Below are positions 1-8,688 of a stretch of DNA of 64,000 nucleotides, one piece after another. The stretch comes from Sandaracinobacteroides sp039808025 (GTDB taxonomy: Bacteria; Pseudomonadota; Alphaproteobacteria; Sphingomonadales; Sphingomonadaceae). The notes beneath the pieces are model-generated. The model saw nothing but the letters and a program-made list of their open reading frames with translations, made no database searches and was not told the origin of the DNA. The translations under genes were made by a program, and so were the position numbers. The first letter of the stretch is position 1. Each line of letters starts with the position of its first letter. The stretch lies in contig JBDHSK010000011.1 of the NCBI GenBank assembly GCA_039808025.1, forward strand, positions 12,168 to 76,167, given 5' to 3'.

Positions 1-768
1 CGTGCCGGCGCTGTCGATCGGCCGAAGGGGTCCATAGGTCGTCGGCACACGGGCGAACCAGTCTGTATCGAGCGGCCCCGCGATCGGTTGGCCGATGATG
101 CGCGACAAGGTGAAGCGTGCGACTTCGACGGCACGTTCCTCCCGTGTCAGCGCCGCGTCGGCGTTCACCCGCGCGACGTTCGCGCGCTCCGCTTCGATCG
201 GCGATGCGCGGCCCGCCTGCACGCGAACCTGCGCGGCGCGCAGGGCTTCGCCCGCGATGCGTGCCTGATCGCGCGCCGTCATGAGACGACGTTCCGCCGA
301 TGCGGCCTCCGCATAGGCGCGGATGACGTTCAATCGTAGATCGGCTTGCGCGATGGCGGCTTGTATCGTGGCGCGGTCGGTCCGAGCGTCCGCGACGGCG
401 ATGCGGGCCGACCGCTTGCCGCCGAGTTCGAGCGGCAGCGTAAGGGAGGTGGTCGCTTCAAGGCTTTGTGTGCCGCGATACTGGCCCGAGCCAGCAACAT
501 TTTCAGCCTCGACGGTGACGGTCGGGTTGGGACGGAGCCCCGCGACACGCCGCCCCGCTTCGGCCGCCCTAACGTCGGCCGACGCCGCCTCCAACGCGGG
601 CGAGACGACGCCCGCCAGCTCAAGCGCGCGATCGACGCTGAAAACCGGCCCCGAGATTGGTATGCCTTGCGGCTGCGCCTGACCGGCATCAGCCGGCGGC
701 GCGGTTTGGGCCTGCGCGATGCTCGCGCAAGCCGTCGCGGCCAATAGGGCCGCGAGCAATCGTTGCAT
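1..768 (-). CDS. czcC: CzcC/TolC-family outer membrane efflux protein, 3' end off the window (partial)
   Basis: The minus frame opens at ATG 766-768 and stays open to base 1, giving 256 codons of the N-terminal part. Residues 1 to about 20 form a signal peptide ending in ASIAQA. The mature part carries the typical outer-membrane-factor pattern: a helical stretch near FSVDRALELA, then ALEAASADVRAAEAGRRVAG, NPTVTVEAEN and a second long helix rich in Ala, Arg and Glu. Such proteins form the outer membrane channel of RND heavy-metal (Co/Zn/Cd) pumps with CzcB and CzcA, which should lie just beyond the left edge. The upstream His-rich exported protein supports a metal role. The exact metal is inference. 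Confidence 0.82.
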   Translation of the reverse strand, partial: MQRLLAALLAATACASIAQAQTAPPADAGQAQPQGIPISGPVFSVDRALELAGVVSPALEAASADVRAAEAGRRVAGLRPNPTVTVEAENVAGSGQYRGTQSLEATTSLTLPLELGGKRSARIAVADARTDRATIQAAIAQADLRLNVIRAYAEAASAERRLMTARDQARIAGEALRAAQVRVQAGRASPIEAERANVARVNADAALTREERAVEVARFTLSRIIGQPIAGPLDTDWFARVPTTYGPLRPIDSAGT

Positions 769-827
769 GATGAAAAGACTCCTGACGATTTCCGAGAAAG
801 CCCGAGGAAGGGGCTAGGCTGGAATCG

Positions 828-1163
828 TCAGGCGCGTGGAGGGCGGTAGGCCGGGTCTGTTGGAGCGGAGACGCGACCGTTCGCGTGAGGGATCAGCGGA
901 AGCGTAGTGCGCAGACGCAATTGCGGGCTAAAGCCCTCTTTCACGGGCTCGCCAATCTGATGGCCCTGACAGCCGCCGTGATGGTGTGGCGTGGCTTTCC
1001 CATCGTCTGATGGCACTTGGTCGCGATCCCCAGCGGCATGGCCAAGATCGACCGCGACCTCAGTGTCCAAGCAGCCGATCGGCTCGGCCGCATGGGCGAC
1101 GTTGCCCGCCACCAGAGACAGCGAGACAAAGCACATCAGAACTAGGGCAATGAAACGTGCCAT
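828..1163 (-). CDS. small exported His-rich protein preceding czcC
   Basis: A 111-residue protein with a clear signal peptide (MARFIALVLMCFVSLSLVAG, cleavage near AHAAEP). The mature part contains a metal-ligand cluster HHHGGCQGHQ around residues 60-70 and a proline-rich tail. It lies 59 bases upstream of the CzcC-like gene on the same strand, so the two are probably cotranscribed. Small periplasmic proteins of this kind commonly precede czc genes in proteobacteria, which suggests metal binding or sensing. No enzymatic domain is visible. No convincing Shine-Dalgarno precedes ATG 1163; a palindrome abuts it instead. Confidence 0.72.
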   Translation of the reverse strand: MARFIALVLMCFVSLSLVAGNVAHAAEPIGCLDTEVAVDLGHAAGDRDQVPSDDGKATPHHHGGCQGHQIGEPVKEGFSPQLRLRTTLPLIPHANGRVSAPTDPAYRPPRA

Positions 1164-1166
1164 CCG

Positions 1167-1180
1167 GTGCTATATAGCAC
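1167..1180. promoter_or_regulatory. 14-bp perfect palindrome at the start of the metal-efflux operon
   Basis: GTGCTATATAGCAC is a perfect palindrome whose edge lies three bases from the ATG of the His-rich exported protein. It contains TATATA, which could serve as part of a -10 element. It sits in the 150-base gap between that gene and the divergent HXXEE gene, so it could be an operator for either. Binding by a regulator is inference. Confidence 0.4.
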
Positions 1181-1312
1181 GATGACGCTTCTAAGGAAGG
1201 ATTCCTTTCGACGTCTCCGATTGAGAGGTTATAACGTCCGGCGCGGGCAGGCATGGACAGGCTATCTCGAAGATGAATCCTGCGAGATCGGGAATACAAC
1301 GGCGAGGCTACT

Positions 1313-1882
1313 GTGAGAAAGAAATCCTTTGCCTTAATTGCAGCGGCGCTCGGCTTTGCACTTCTAGTTCCACTGCTCGGATATGTTTACCTCGGCACTC
1401 TGTATGCTTCGATATTTCTCATAGGCTATCTTGGCGGATTTCTTCTCTGGCTAAGCACACCTTCGGGCGTTGGTTGGCATCGGATCAGCGCTCCATACTG
1501 GCTCACGCTGATTGCCTTTCTCGCGCTTCACAAATTCGAGGAAAACCGCACGGGCTTCTTCGATCAGGTCTCAGCCAGGATCACCGGAACGCCCGTGCCC
1601 GACGTCTCTGTCGGATTAATACTTGCAATCCTAGTTCTGCCCGTAGGAGCCTGGATCGCAATCCCGGTGCTCATTAAGCGGCATTTCGAGTTTGGACGCT
1701 TTCTGGCCTGGACGTTCTTCGCGTCGATGGGAATCACCGAACTCACTCACTTCGCAATGCCGGTATTGGCGAACGAGCCGTATGGCTATTTCCCCGGAAT
1801 GCTCAGTGTTTTCATACTCGCACCCCTCGCGTGGTGGGGTATGGCTCGCCTACTCCGAACGCAACCTCGCGTATCCGTGTGA
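1313..1882 (+). CDS. HXXEE-motif integral membrane protein
   Basis: 189 residues from GTG 1313, with about five hydrophobic segments (near residues 7-28, 30-48, 60-75, 102-125 and 140-180). The second half of the third segment carries LHKFEEN, matching the HxxEE signature that names Pfam HXXEE; a further conserved-looking LTHFAMP follows near residue 145. The family is membrane-bound and of unknown function. It is divergent from the metal-efflux operon and followed by a universal stress protein 63 bases downstream. Its base composition is less GC-rich than the flanking genes, in keeping with the accessory character of this end. Confidence 0.66.
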   Translation: MRKKSFALIAAALGFALLVPLLGYVYLGTLYASIFLIGYLGGFLLWLSTPSGVGWHRISAPYWLTLIAFLALHKFEENRTGFFDQVSARITGTPVPDVSVGLILAILVLPVGAWIAIPVLIKRHFEFGRFLAWTFFASMGITELTHFAMPVLANEPYGYFPGMLSVFILAPLAWWGMARLLRTQPRVSV

Positions 1883-1945
1883 TGACCGGACCGTGGTCAA
1901 CGCGCAATGAACCGGGGATTCATGGTCCGCTCCGCAGGAGGTGGA

Positions 1946-2752
1946 ATGACGATTGATAAGCTGTCCGCAATCGTCGTGGATGCGACGCCGGACCTCGGGG
2001 CCGAGCAACGCATTCGCATGGCGATGCAGATTGCCCGTGAACGAGGCGCGTCACTCACCGCAGTTTGCTCCGCCTGGCCAAAGAGCGCTTCGCTGGCCGA
2101 GGCTCTTACTCCCAGTTCCTTGCACTTGATGACCGAGGAGCAAAAGCTGCGGGAAGCCCTATCGGAGATGCGCTCGACGTTCGATCGTTTGGCGCAAGAT
2201 GCACCGGAGCGGATGAATTGGTGCGACGGCATCGCCGACCCGCGCGTCACGCTGTCTGAGGGTGTGCTGGCGGACCTCATTGTCATGGGCGTGGCGGGTG
2301 CGAGCAAACTTGCCCAAGCCGATCCGGTAGATGTTGCGCTCACGACCGGAGCGGCCGTCCTTCGACTTAGCACGAAACCGCCGCAGATTCTTCGGCGAGC
2401 GCTGATCGGCTGGAAGGATGGGAGGGAGGCAGGTTGCGCCTTGCGGGCGGCTCTACCCTTCCTCCGCCACGCCGAAGCGATCACGGTGCTCGGCGTCGGC
2501 GAGACTGCCACCGCTGACTGCCTTGAGGCCGTGCAACGCTATCTCGCTGCCCACGGCCTCGATGCGCGACGTCAGCATCTTCCGGCAAGCGGGCGGTCCG
2601 AGGCTTCCGTGATCGCCGAATATGCTGAGAACGAAGGCGTGGACTTTCTCGTCGCGGGTGGGCGCGCGCAAGGGCGTTGGAAAGAGCGTGTTTTCGGGGG
2701 CGTAACGCAAGACCTTCTAAAGACCGACATCACATGGGTTCTAGCCAACTGA
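1946..2752 (+). CDS. universal stress protein, tandem-domain type (UspA family)
   Basis: 268 residues from ATG 1946. This start is preferred over an upstream in-frame ATG because AGGAGG lies just in front of it. Two Usp-like halves are visible: residues about 5-140 (SAIVVDATPD, then LADLIVMGVAGASK) and about 150-268 (RALIGWKDGREAGCALRAALPFL, VDFLVAGGRAQGRWKERVFGGVTQDLL). The second half keeps the G-x2-G-x9-G(S/T)-like loop in degraded form. Such proteins are cytoplasmic stress proteins, often nucleotide-binding. Downstream the sequence decays into mobile-element debris, so this may be the last intact gene of the metal/stress block. Confidence 0.8.
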   Translation: MTIDKLSAIVVDATPDLGAEQRIRMAMQIARERGASLTAVCSAWPKSASLAEALTPSSLHLMTEEQKLREALSEMRSTFDRLAQDAPERMNWCDGIADPRVTLSEGVLADLIVMGVAGASKLAQADPVDVALTTGAAVLRLSTKPPQILRRALIGWKDGREAGCALRAALPFLRHAEAITVLGVGETATADCLEAVQRYLAAHGLDARRQHLPASGRSEASVIAEYAENEGVDFLVAGGRAQGRWKERVFGGVTQDLLKTDITWVLAN

Positions 2753-2848
2753 GCCAAATGTGAGGTCCAGAGCTGGTATCCAGTCAGCTTGTAGCGCCTG
2801 CGGTCGAATGCGACGACGGACGGCGGGGAGCGGCGGTTCCGGGCGTTG

Positions 2849-3520
2849 CTAGAGTAGTATGAACGGCGACACGTATTCGTTATGTTTATCCGGTGCGGGG
2901 CGCCACTTCGGAACAACGCTGGGCACTGCGCCCGGCTTTGTTTCGGCGGCTCCCGCGAACATCGGTTGGGGCCTATTGCTCTTCGAGCCGTGAATCCGCC
3001 CTCATCGACGGCGACTTCGATCCGTTGTACCAGCGCGCTAGTTGACGCGAGGATAGCCGCCATTCTCATTTCTCATTTCGCATCCGCCTGCGCGAGGCGC
3101 TGGCGAACTTCGCCAGCATGTTGGGGGCACCTCCTTCCAGCCCTCAGCGCTGAGCAAGGCTATCGTGCACGGCGACTGGCTTCGCCTTATCGCGCGTCAC
3201 CATGAGGGTCGCAATGCGCTCCTTGAGGTCGGTATCGTCGACCGCGGCAATCCCGTTTTCGAGTGCGTCGTAGAGACGCTTAAATCTCAGATCAGCCTCG
3301 GTGGCGCGCTTGTTGAGTTTCGGCGCCCAGGTCCCCAGCGTCCACCCTCGCGCGTGCGAATCGACTTCTCATCGAGCCATGCCGCGATGACCTTGTCCCC
3401 CATCGATCCCGAGCGGCCATCGCCCTGCAATGCGATCCGGAAAATGGTCTGGACTGTTTCGGCATGGAATGTGTGATCTCCAACCGCTTCTTGACCTTGG
3501 CGCCGCGTTGTTCGCCTGCT
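2849..3520 (-). pseudogene. serine site-specific recombinase (C-terminal two-thirds), frameshifted remnant
   Basis: No single frame is open, but joining frames on the minus strand gives family-like blocks in the right order. AETVQTIFRIALQGDGRSG and REGGRWGPG lie at about 3330-3470. NKRATEADLRFKRLYDALEN and DDTDLKERIATL lie at about 3190-3320. KFASASRRRMRNE lies near 3090-3130, LVQRIEV near 3020-3040, and VPSVVPKWRPAPDKHNEYV runs to a TAG at 2849-2851. These match the recombinase and zinc-ribbon-like parts of large serine recombinases. The catalytic resolvase domain is missing, replaced at about 3520 by an IS tail. It is dead, with several indels. Confidence 0.68.
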
Positions 3521-3550
3521 GACGTGAACCCAGCTTTCCCCCAGCGGCAA

Positions 3551-3875
3551 TTAGAGCCCAGCGGCTTTGTCGCGCATGAGTGCGGGTTGAAGCAGGCCAT
3601 TGCTATCCAGTTCAGCGGCGAACGCCGCCAGGGTGCGGGTGACGTAGAACCTATTGATGTACTGGAAGATGGCAGCTTCCGCCTGACGGCGGGTTGGCAA
3701 TTGCTGCCGCCAGATCAATTCTATCATCAAGGATATGAAGAACGTCTCGACGGCGGATTTATCTTAGCAATTTCCCCTGCCGCTCATTGATGGCTGCAGG
3801 CCGTAGGCTTGCAGTTTCTTCTGATAACCATAGGAGAAATACTGGCTGCCACGATCTGAATGGAATTTCTTCCTA
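3551..3875 (-). pseudogene. IS3-family transposase (OrfB integrase) remnant A, chimeric
   Basis: The minus frame reads HSDRGSQYFSYGYQKKL, then GRGNC, a TAA where the family has Tyr, DKSAVETFF, LIWRQQLPTRRQAEAAIFQYINRFY, and finally AAFAAELDSNG, LLQPALMRDKAAG and a stop at 3551-3553. The first part is the C-terminal half of an IS3-type rve integrase. The last part matches the tail usual for a different IS3 subgroup, so two elements appear to be fused after RFY. The nonsense codon and missing N-terminus make it non-functional. Bases 3521-3550 look like the IS end abutting the recombinase remnant. Confidence 0.7.
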
Positions 3876-4140
3876 CCCGGCGACGTCAAGGCCCAGATCG
3901 CGTCTTTCGTCGAGCACTACAATCTCAAGCGTTACCTCGAGAGCCTGGACAACGTGACGCCCGCCGACGCCAACTTAGTCAGGGCCCCGGCCATCATCCA
4001 TCGGCGCAAAAGGACCAAGTGACATACCATCTAACATCGGCGCTTGCCGCACTGCAAACTCGCCGCCCAATATCAACCCCAAGACGTAGCCCGCCCTCCG
4101 TTAGTCTAAGCCCCGATCTGAGCCAAATGTTCTGGCGAGG
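3876..4140 (+). pseudogene. IS3-family transposase remnant B (extreme C-terminus plus IS end)
   Basis: On the plus strand, about 3877-4020 reads PGDVKAQIASFVEHYNLKRY, ESLDNVTPADANLVR and AIIHRRKRTK before a TGA. This is the standard C-terminal signature of IS3-family OrfB proteins (HYN.RRYHESL.N.TPAD). It abuts remnant A in opposite orientation at about 3875, so two elements are joined back to back. The following 120 bases, ending around GATCTGAGCCAAATGTTCTG, resemble the non-coding right end of such elements. Only about 50 residues are left. Confidence 0.65.
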
Positions 4141-4167
4141 GATACGCCGTGCAAATGCCTCAAATGC

Positions 4168-4368
4168 TCAATGAACCAAAAATGTCACACTAAGTCTCAC
4201 GCGCCATTCAGTCACTGCGCCGTCTTTGATGACGAGCTTGGTATCCTTCACCCAGGCGCCTTCAATGTCCTTGACGGTCTCGGCAGCTTTGGCAATTCCT
4301 TGACGGATTGCCGCTTCGAAGCCCTCAGTTGATCCGGACACGATCTCAATTGACTTTGCTATTGCCAT
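4168..4368 (-). CDS. dodecin family flavin-binding protein
   Basis: 66 residues from ATG 4368, which has GGAGG eight bases upstream. The sequence is a full-length dodecin: AIAKSIEIVSGSTEGFEAAI, then GIAKAAETVKDIEGAWVKD, TKLVIKDGAVTEWRVRL and SVTFLVH, with the Trp (W in GAWVKD) that stacks on flavin in characterised dodecins. Dodecins assemble into cytoplasmic dodecamers that store or buffer flavins. The gene is intact although mobile-element fragments lie on both sides, so it may have travelled with them or be a survivor of the ancestral locus. Confidence 0.88.
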   Translation of the reverse strand: MAIAKSIEIVSGSTEGFEAAIRQGIAKAAETVKDIEGAWVKDTKLVIKDGAVTEWRVRLSVTFLVH

Positions 4369-4547
4369 TTGGTCTTCCTCCATTGCGAATGGAGCCCAAC
4401 TGCGTGCTGACTGTCAAGTGGGCACATCTGTCAACCGTGCATTGATCCGTCATTGTTCGAGGTTGAGAGCTGATGAAGTGCCCATTGGGCTTCCTGGTGA
4501 CGTGACCCTTAGCTTTCCCCATTGTAGTCCTCGACCCGGGCCGCGAT

Positions 4548-4842
4548 CTAGACCCGGGCATGCGCGAGGCTCATGAACAGCGTCTCATTGAGCGGCTCGT
4601 CGCGCATGCGGCCATTGAAGCTCTCGACGTAGCCGTTCTGCATCGTCCTGCCAGGCGCGCTGTAATGCCACTCGATGCCAAGCGCTTCGCACCATGCGGG
4701 CACGGCGTTGCTGGTGAGCCCGGTGCCATTGTCGCTGACGATCATGTCGGGCTGGCCGTAGCGTTCGATCAGCTCCGTCAGCTCACGCACGACCCGCCGC
4801 CGGAGATCGATGTATCCGACATCGCCGCTGGATGACATTGCC
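4548..4842 (-). pseudogene. IS3-family transposase remnant C
   Basis: The minus strand carries RVVRELTELIERYGQPDMIV, SDNGTGLTSNAVPAWCEALG, EWHYSAPGRTMQNGYVESFN and GRMRDEPLNETLFMSLAHAR, the core of an IS3-family OrfB integrase (second Asp in SDNG and the Glu in VESFNGR). Just upstream the reading continues only with a frameshift (AAMSDTSISG, about 4800-4842), and the rest of the N-terminus is gone. At 4548 the frame stops soon after AHARV, so the C-terminus is lost too. The tail seen in remnant A would be the expected continuation of this subgroup. Confidence 0.72.
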
Positions 4843-4988
4843 ATTGGTGTCATAGGTCTCCCGCTACGCAGCCTCACGCTGCCCGTCGCCTACAAAAATG
4901 GTTCGGCCTTGTCGTTCGCCTGCGTCTTGGGTCACGCCGCGCCGTTTCAAGGCCGCGATAGAGCAAACAATGATGGGGGGGTGACGAC

Positions 4989-7157
4989 GTGCCGCGTTCC
5001 AAACTTAATTCGACAACCTGTGGTCTTGTTCTTGCCTGCGCGTCGCTGAACGCGACCGCCGCACTGGCGCAGGATGCGCCGCCGTCCTCCGGCGGACTCG
5101 ACGAAATCGTCGTGACGGCGGAAAAGAAAGAGGAGTCGCTGCAGCGCACGCCGATCTCGATCGTCGCGCTTGGCACCGCCGAGATTGAGAATATGCGCGT
5201 CAGCGACGTGACCGATATCGGCAACGCCATCCCCAACGTCCAGCAGCAGGCGCACCCGAGCAGTGCCAGTTCGCCGATGATTACCATCCGCGGCATCGGC
5301 GCCATGGACACGCAGATCACGCAGGACCCCAGCGTTGGCATCTATGTCGACGGCGTCTATGTCGCGCGCAGCCAGGGCATGGGCGTGCAGATCGCCGACC
5401 TGGAACGGATCGAGGTGCTGCGCGGGCCGCAGGGGACGCTTTACGGCCGCAATGCGACCGGCGGTGCGGTGAACTTCGTCACCCGCAAACCCGCATTGGG
5501 CGAATGGGGTATAGACGCCCAGGTTGGCGTCGGCAATCGCGACGAAGTATCGGGCCGGGTCGCGGTCAATGCTCCGATCGGCGAGCGGCTGGCGGCGCGC
5601 TTTGCCTATATGCGGCTGAGCAAGGACGGTCCGGTGCGCAATCTTGGCACTGGCGCACCCAGTTTTGGCGCCAAGGACCGTGAGGCGATCCGCGCCGACC
5701 TGCGCTGGCAGCCGACCGACACGTTGGACCTGCGCTATGTGTTCGAGGATTCCCATGCCGCAGACACGGCCTTCTACATCGAGTATGTGCCTGATCGCAC
5801 GGTACGCAAGCGCCCCTCGGTCAGTTCGCCAATGGTGCGCGATCTGGTTCCCAATGACGTGACCACGCGCGGCCATTCGCTGACCGTCGACTGGCAGCTG
5901 GGCGACTCGGTACGGCTTCGTTCGATCAGCGCCTATCGCAAACTCGACAGCTATACCTATCAAAGCTATCTGCCGGGCCGTTTCGGGCCGGGATCGGCGC
6001 TGATCGGGACGGGTGACACGCACCAAAAGCAGTGGAGCCAGGAGGTTCAGCTGATCGGGTCGACCTTTACAGACAGTTTCGACTATATTCTGGGCGCCTA
6101 TTATTTCCGCGAAAAGGCGACGAACCTCAGCGAGGCGACGATCGCCATTCAGGATGTGACCTCCTATGCCGATTCGGCGATCGAGAACAAGGCCTATGCC
6201 CTTTATGCACAGGGCACGTTCACGCCGCAGATTCTGGGGGAACGCCTGCACCTGACCGCCGCCGGTCGCTGGTCGAAGGATGTGCGTGATGCCGAACTGA
6301 CAAACAGCGTCAAATTGCTGTCGAGCGGGCTCGTCATCCCCCGCGGCAGCGGCAGCGGGCACCGCGAATATACGGATTTCAGCCCCAGCTTCACCGTTGC
6401 TTTCGATGCCAGCGACAGCGTCAACCTGTACGCGAAATATTCGGAAGCCTATAAATCGGGCGGATTTAACACCCGGTCGAGCAGCTTTGAGGTATTCGCC
6501 GAAGGGTTCCGCCCCGAATATGTCTCTGCCTATGAAATCGGGCTGAAGTCGGAGTTCTGGGAACGCCGCGTCCGGTTCAACGTCGCGGCCTTCCGGTCGG
6601 ACTATAACGACATCCAGATGACGCTGGTCAACGTCAACAATCCGACGACGTCGGACACGATGAATGCGGGCAGGGCGGTGATCCAGGGAGTCGAGGCCGA
6701 TCTGGTGATAAGGCTGGCGCGCGGGCTGACCGCGTCGGTCAGCGGCGCTTTGCTTGACCCCGAATATAAATCGATCATCGACAATGGCGGCAACGACGTC
6801 ACCGACGATTACCGGTTTACCGTTCCCAAGCAGACGATGAGCGCGCAGCTGACCTACCAGTTCCCGCCGCTTCCGCTGGGCAATATGACGGCCAACCTGA
6901 ACTACAGCCACCAATCGACGACGCTGAACGCGACCAAATCGGCGGGAATCTATGAGTTTCCCGGTTATGGCATCCTGAACGGGCGGCTGGAGCTGAGCAA
7001 GATTCCGGTCGTCGGCGAAGGCGACCTCAGCATCGCGATCTGGGGCAAGAATATCACCGACACCAAATACTGGTTCATCAACGGGTCGTTGTTCGGTGGC
7101 TATCGCGCCTGGGGCGAGCCGCGCAGCTTTGGCATTGACCTGCGCTACAAGTTCTGA
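4989..7157 (+). CDS. TonB-dependent outer membrane receptor (paralogue 1, no STN domain)
   Basis: 722 residues from GTG 4989, preceded by a G-rich ribosome site. A signal peptide ends near TAALAQDA (residue about 29). A TonB-box-like DEIVVTAEKKEES follows (38-50), then the plug (VLRGPQGTLYGRNATGGAVN at about 145-165) and a beta-barrel ending in an aromatic residue (RYKF). It transports an unknown ligand across the outer membrane with TonB energy. The closest relative in the window is the receptor at 11052-13625, with nearly identical endings (KYWFINGSLFGGYRAWGEPR). An MFS permease follows, suggesting a two-membrane uptake route. The ligand cannot be read from the sequence. Confidence 0.93.
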   Translation: MPRSKLNSTTCGLVLACASLNATAALAQDAPPSSGGLDEIVVTAEKKEESLQRTPISIVALGTAEIENMRVSDVTDIGNAIPNVQQQAHPSSASSPMITIRGIGAMDTQITQDPSVGIYVDGVYVARSQGMGVQIADLERIEVLRGPQGTLYGRNATGGAVNFVTRKPALGEWGIDAQVGVGNRDEVSGRVAVNAPIGERLAARFAYMRLSKDGPVRNLGTGAPSFGAKDREAIRADLRWQPTDTLDLRYVFEDSHAADTAFYIEYVPDRTVRKRPSVSSPMVRDLVPNDVTTRGHSLTVDWQLGDSVRLRSISAYRKLDSYTYQSYLPGRFGPGSALIGTGDTHQKQWSQEVQLIGSTFTDSFDYILGAYYFREKATNLSEATIAIQDVTSYADSAIENKAYALYAQGTFTPQILGERLHLTAAGRWSKDVRDAELTNSVKLLSSGLVIPRGSGSGHREYTDFSPSFTVAFDASDSVNLYAKYSEAYKSGGFNTRSSSFEVFAEGFRPEYVSAYEIGLKSEFWERRVRFNVAAFRSDYNDIQMTLVNVNNPTTSDTMNAGRAVIQGVEADLVIRLARGLTASVSGALLDPEYKSIIDNGGNDVTDDYRFTVPKQTMSAQLTYQFPPLPLGNMTANLNYSHQSTTLNATKSAGIYEFPGYGILNGRLELSKIPVVGEGDLSIAIWGKNITDTKYWFINGSLFGGYRAWGEPRSFGIDLRYKF

Positions 7158-7163
7158 CCCGTC

Positions 7164-7203
7164 CCGCTTCGGCCGGGGAGCCAGCATTTCCCGGCCGAAG
7201 CGG
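7164..7203 (+). terminator. strong hairpin after the first receptor
   Basis: Seven bases after the receptor stop, a 14-bp perfect inverted repeat (arms 7164-7177 and 7190-7203, CCGCTTCGGCCGGG type) encloses a 12-base loop. There is no T-run behind it, so it may be a weak terminator or an mRNA-stabilising stem that sets lower expression of the downstream permease. Confidence 0.55.
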
Positions 7204-7298
7204 TTCCGGCCCCGCCCTCGCTGCCGGGCCTTCCCCCCAATTTTTTCCCACTCTTGCGCCGCGTGTCCGGTCTGGCGCCCGGAATCAGGAGGCTTTGC

Positions 7299-8555
7299 AT
7301 GTCCCTTGACCAAAAGCTGCCCAATCGCTGGGTGGTGCTGCTGCTGCTGCTCGGCATTGCGATCTTCAACTATGCCGACCGCTTTCTGCTGGCCGGGCTC
7401 ATCATGCCGATCAAGGCGGAGTTCGGCGTATCCGACGGTTTCATGGGGCTGCTCCTCGGCCCGGCCTTTGCCATTCTCTATTCGACGCTCGCCATCCCGA
7501 TCGCGGTGCTTGCTGACAGGGTATCGCGCATCCGCATCATCGTAGTCGGCTGTGTGATCTGGAGCCTGTTCACCATCCTGTCGGGTTTTGCGACGACACC
7601 GTGGATGCTTGCCGTCGCGCGCGTCGGTGTCGGCATCGGCGAGGCGGCCTTTCAGGCTCCGGCCTATGCGCTTGTCGCCGCCTATTTCCCGATCGAGAAG
7701 CGCGGCCGCGCCTTTGCCGTGATGGCGCTCGCCAGCTATATCGGCCAGATGCTGGGCTTTGGCGTCGGGCCCGCCATCGCCGCGGTGCACGACTGGCGCT
7801 TTGCGTTCAAGTTGTTCGGAGGGATCGGGCTGGCGGTGGTCGCCTTGGCGTGGCTGGTCATTCGCGAACCCGCGCACCGCGATGCGCCTGCCGTCCGGAT
7901 GCCGGTCGTGCCGCTGACCGTGCGGCTGTTCGGCTTTGCCAGTTACCGCGGGATCGTGCTGGGACTGGGGCTGGGCGTCATGTCGGGGCTTGCCTTCGGC
8001 GCATGGGGTGCAGCACTGTTCGCGCGCAACTATGGCATGGCGGCGGCCGATGCTGGGGCGCTGTTCGGCAAGGCGGTTGTCGTCCCCGGAATGGCGGGGG
8101 CGCTGCTGTTCGGCCTGTTGTCAGACCGGCTGGGCCGGCTGGGCTATCACCGCATGACCCAGCTGTCGGCTGTATCGCTGGCGCTGGCGACGCTGGGTGT
8201 GCTGTGCGTCATCTGGGCGCCGACCGCCGACACGGCCTTTCTGATCGCCATTCCGGCCGGGATTTTTGGAGGCGGCTGGGCGGTCGGCATCTATGCCGCG
8301 CTGCAATATATCTTGCCCGATCATCTGCGGGCGACCGGAACCGCGATTGCGATGCTGGCGCTCAACCTGCTTGGCTTTGTCCTGGGGCCGTGGCTGGTCG
8401 GGCTGTCGAGCGACGCCTTCGGAGCAGAAGCTCATGGCCTGCGCATGGCGCTGTCGGTGATCGTTCCGCTGGGACTTGTCGGAGCATTGCTGATCGTGCG
8501 CAGTGGCGGTGCGATCGACAACGACCGGCAATCGTTGGCCGCCCCCGCCGCCTGA
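7299..8555 (+). CDS. MFS transporter (spinster-like)
   Basis: 418 residues from ATG 7299, chosen because AGGAGG sits seven bases upstream. About twelve transmembrane segments are visible. The N-terminal half has NYADRFLLAGLIMPIKAEFG at residues about 20-40 and an LADRVSR loop between TM2 and TM3, the usual MFS signature. The protein resembles the spinster-like branch often found beside TonB-dependent receptors in sphingomonads. It likely moves the small molecule delivered by the receptor across the inner membrane. It lies between the first receptor and an exported small protein on the same strand. Confidence 0.88.
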   Translation: MSLDQKLPNRWVVLLLLLGIAIFNYADRFLLAGLIMPIKAEFGVSDGFMGLLLGPAFAILYSTLAIPIAVLADRVSRIRIIVVGCVIWSLFTILSGFATTPWMLAVARVGVGIGEAAFQAPAYALVAAYFPIEKRGRAFAVMALASYIGQMLGFGVGPAIAAVHDWRFAFKLFGGIGLAVVALAWLVIREPAHRDAPAVRMPVVPLTVRLFGFASYRGIVLGLGLGVMSGLAFGAWGAALFARNYGMAAADAGALFGKAVVVPGMAGALLFGLLSDRLGRLGYHRMTQLSAVSLALATLGVLCVIWAPTADTAFLIAIPAGIFGGGWAVGIYAALQYILPDHLRATGTAIAMLALNLLGFVLGPWLVGLSSDAFGAEAHGLRMALSVIVPLGLVGALLIVRSGGAIDNDRQSLAAPAA

Positions 8556-8688
8556 TGCGCGGTGCGGCGACCCCGGCGACCAATGTGTCGATTTGTGTTC
8601 GGGTTCGCGCCGCGCCTGCGTCTTGCCAGTCACCAGCCGACAGCGCGCTTTCCCGTCGGCACAGGTCCATAATGAAAGGAGAAGACAG

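Noticed and set aside
4838..4868. YDTNGNV, a YD-repeat (Rhs-like) look-alike at the edge of an IS3 remnant
   Set aside because: Only seven residues, with a stop codon immediately upstream in that frame and no further repeats, so no Rhs gene is supported.
4947..7877. 976-codon minus-strand frame opposite the first receptor and permease
   Set aside because: It is the antisense of the receptor in a GC-rich genome, with no recognisable domain or signal; the plus-strand gene is clear.
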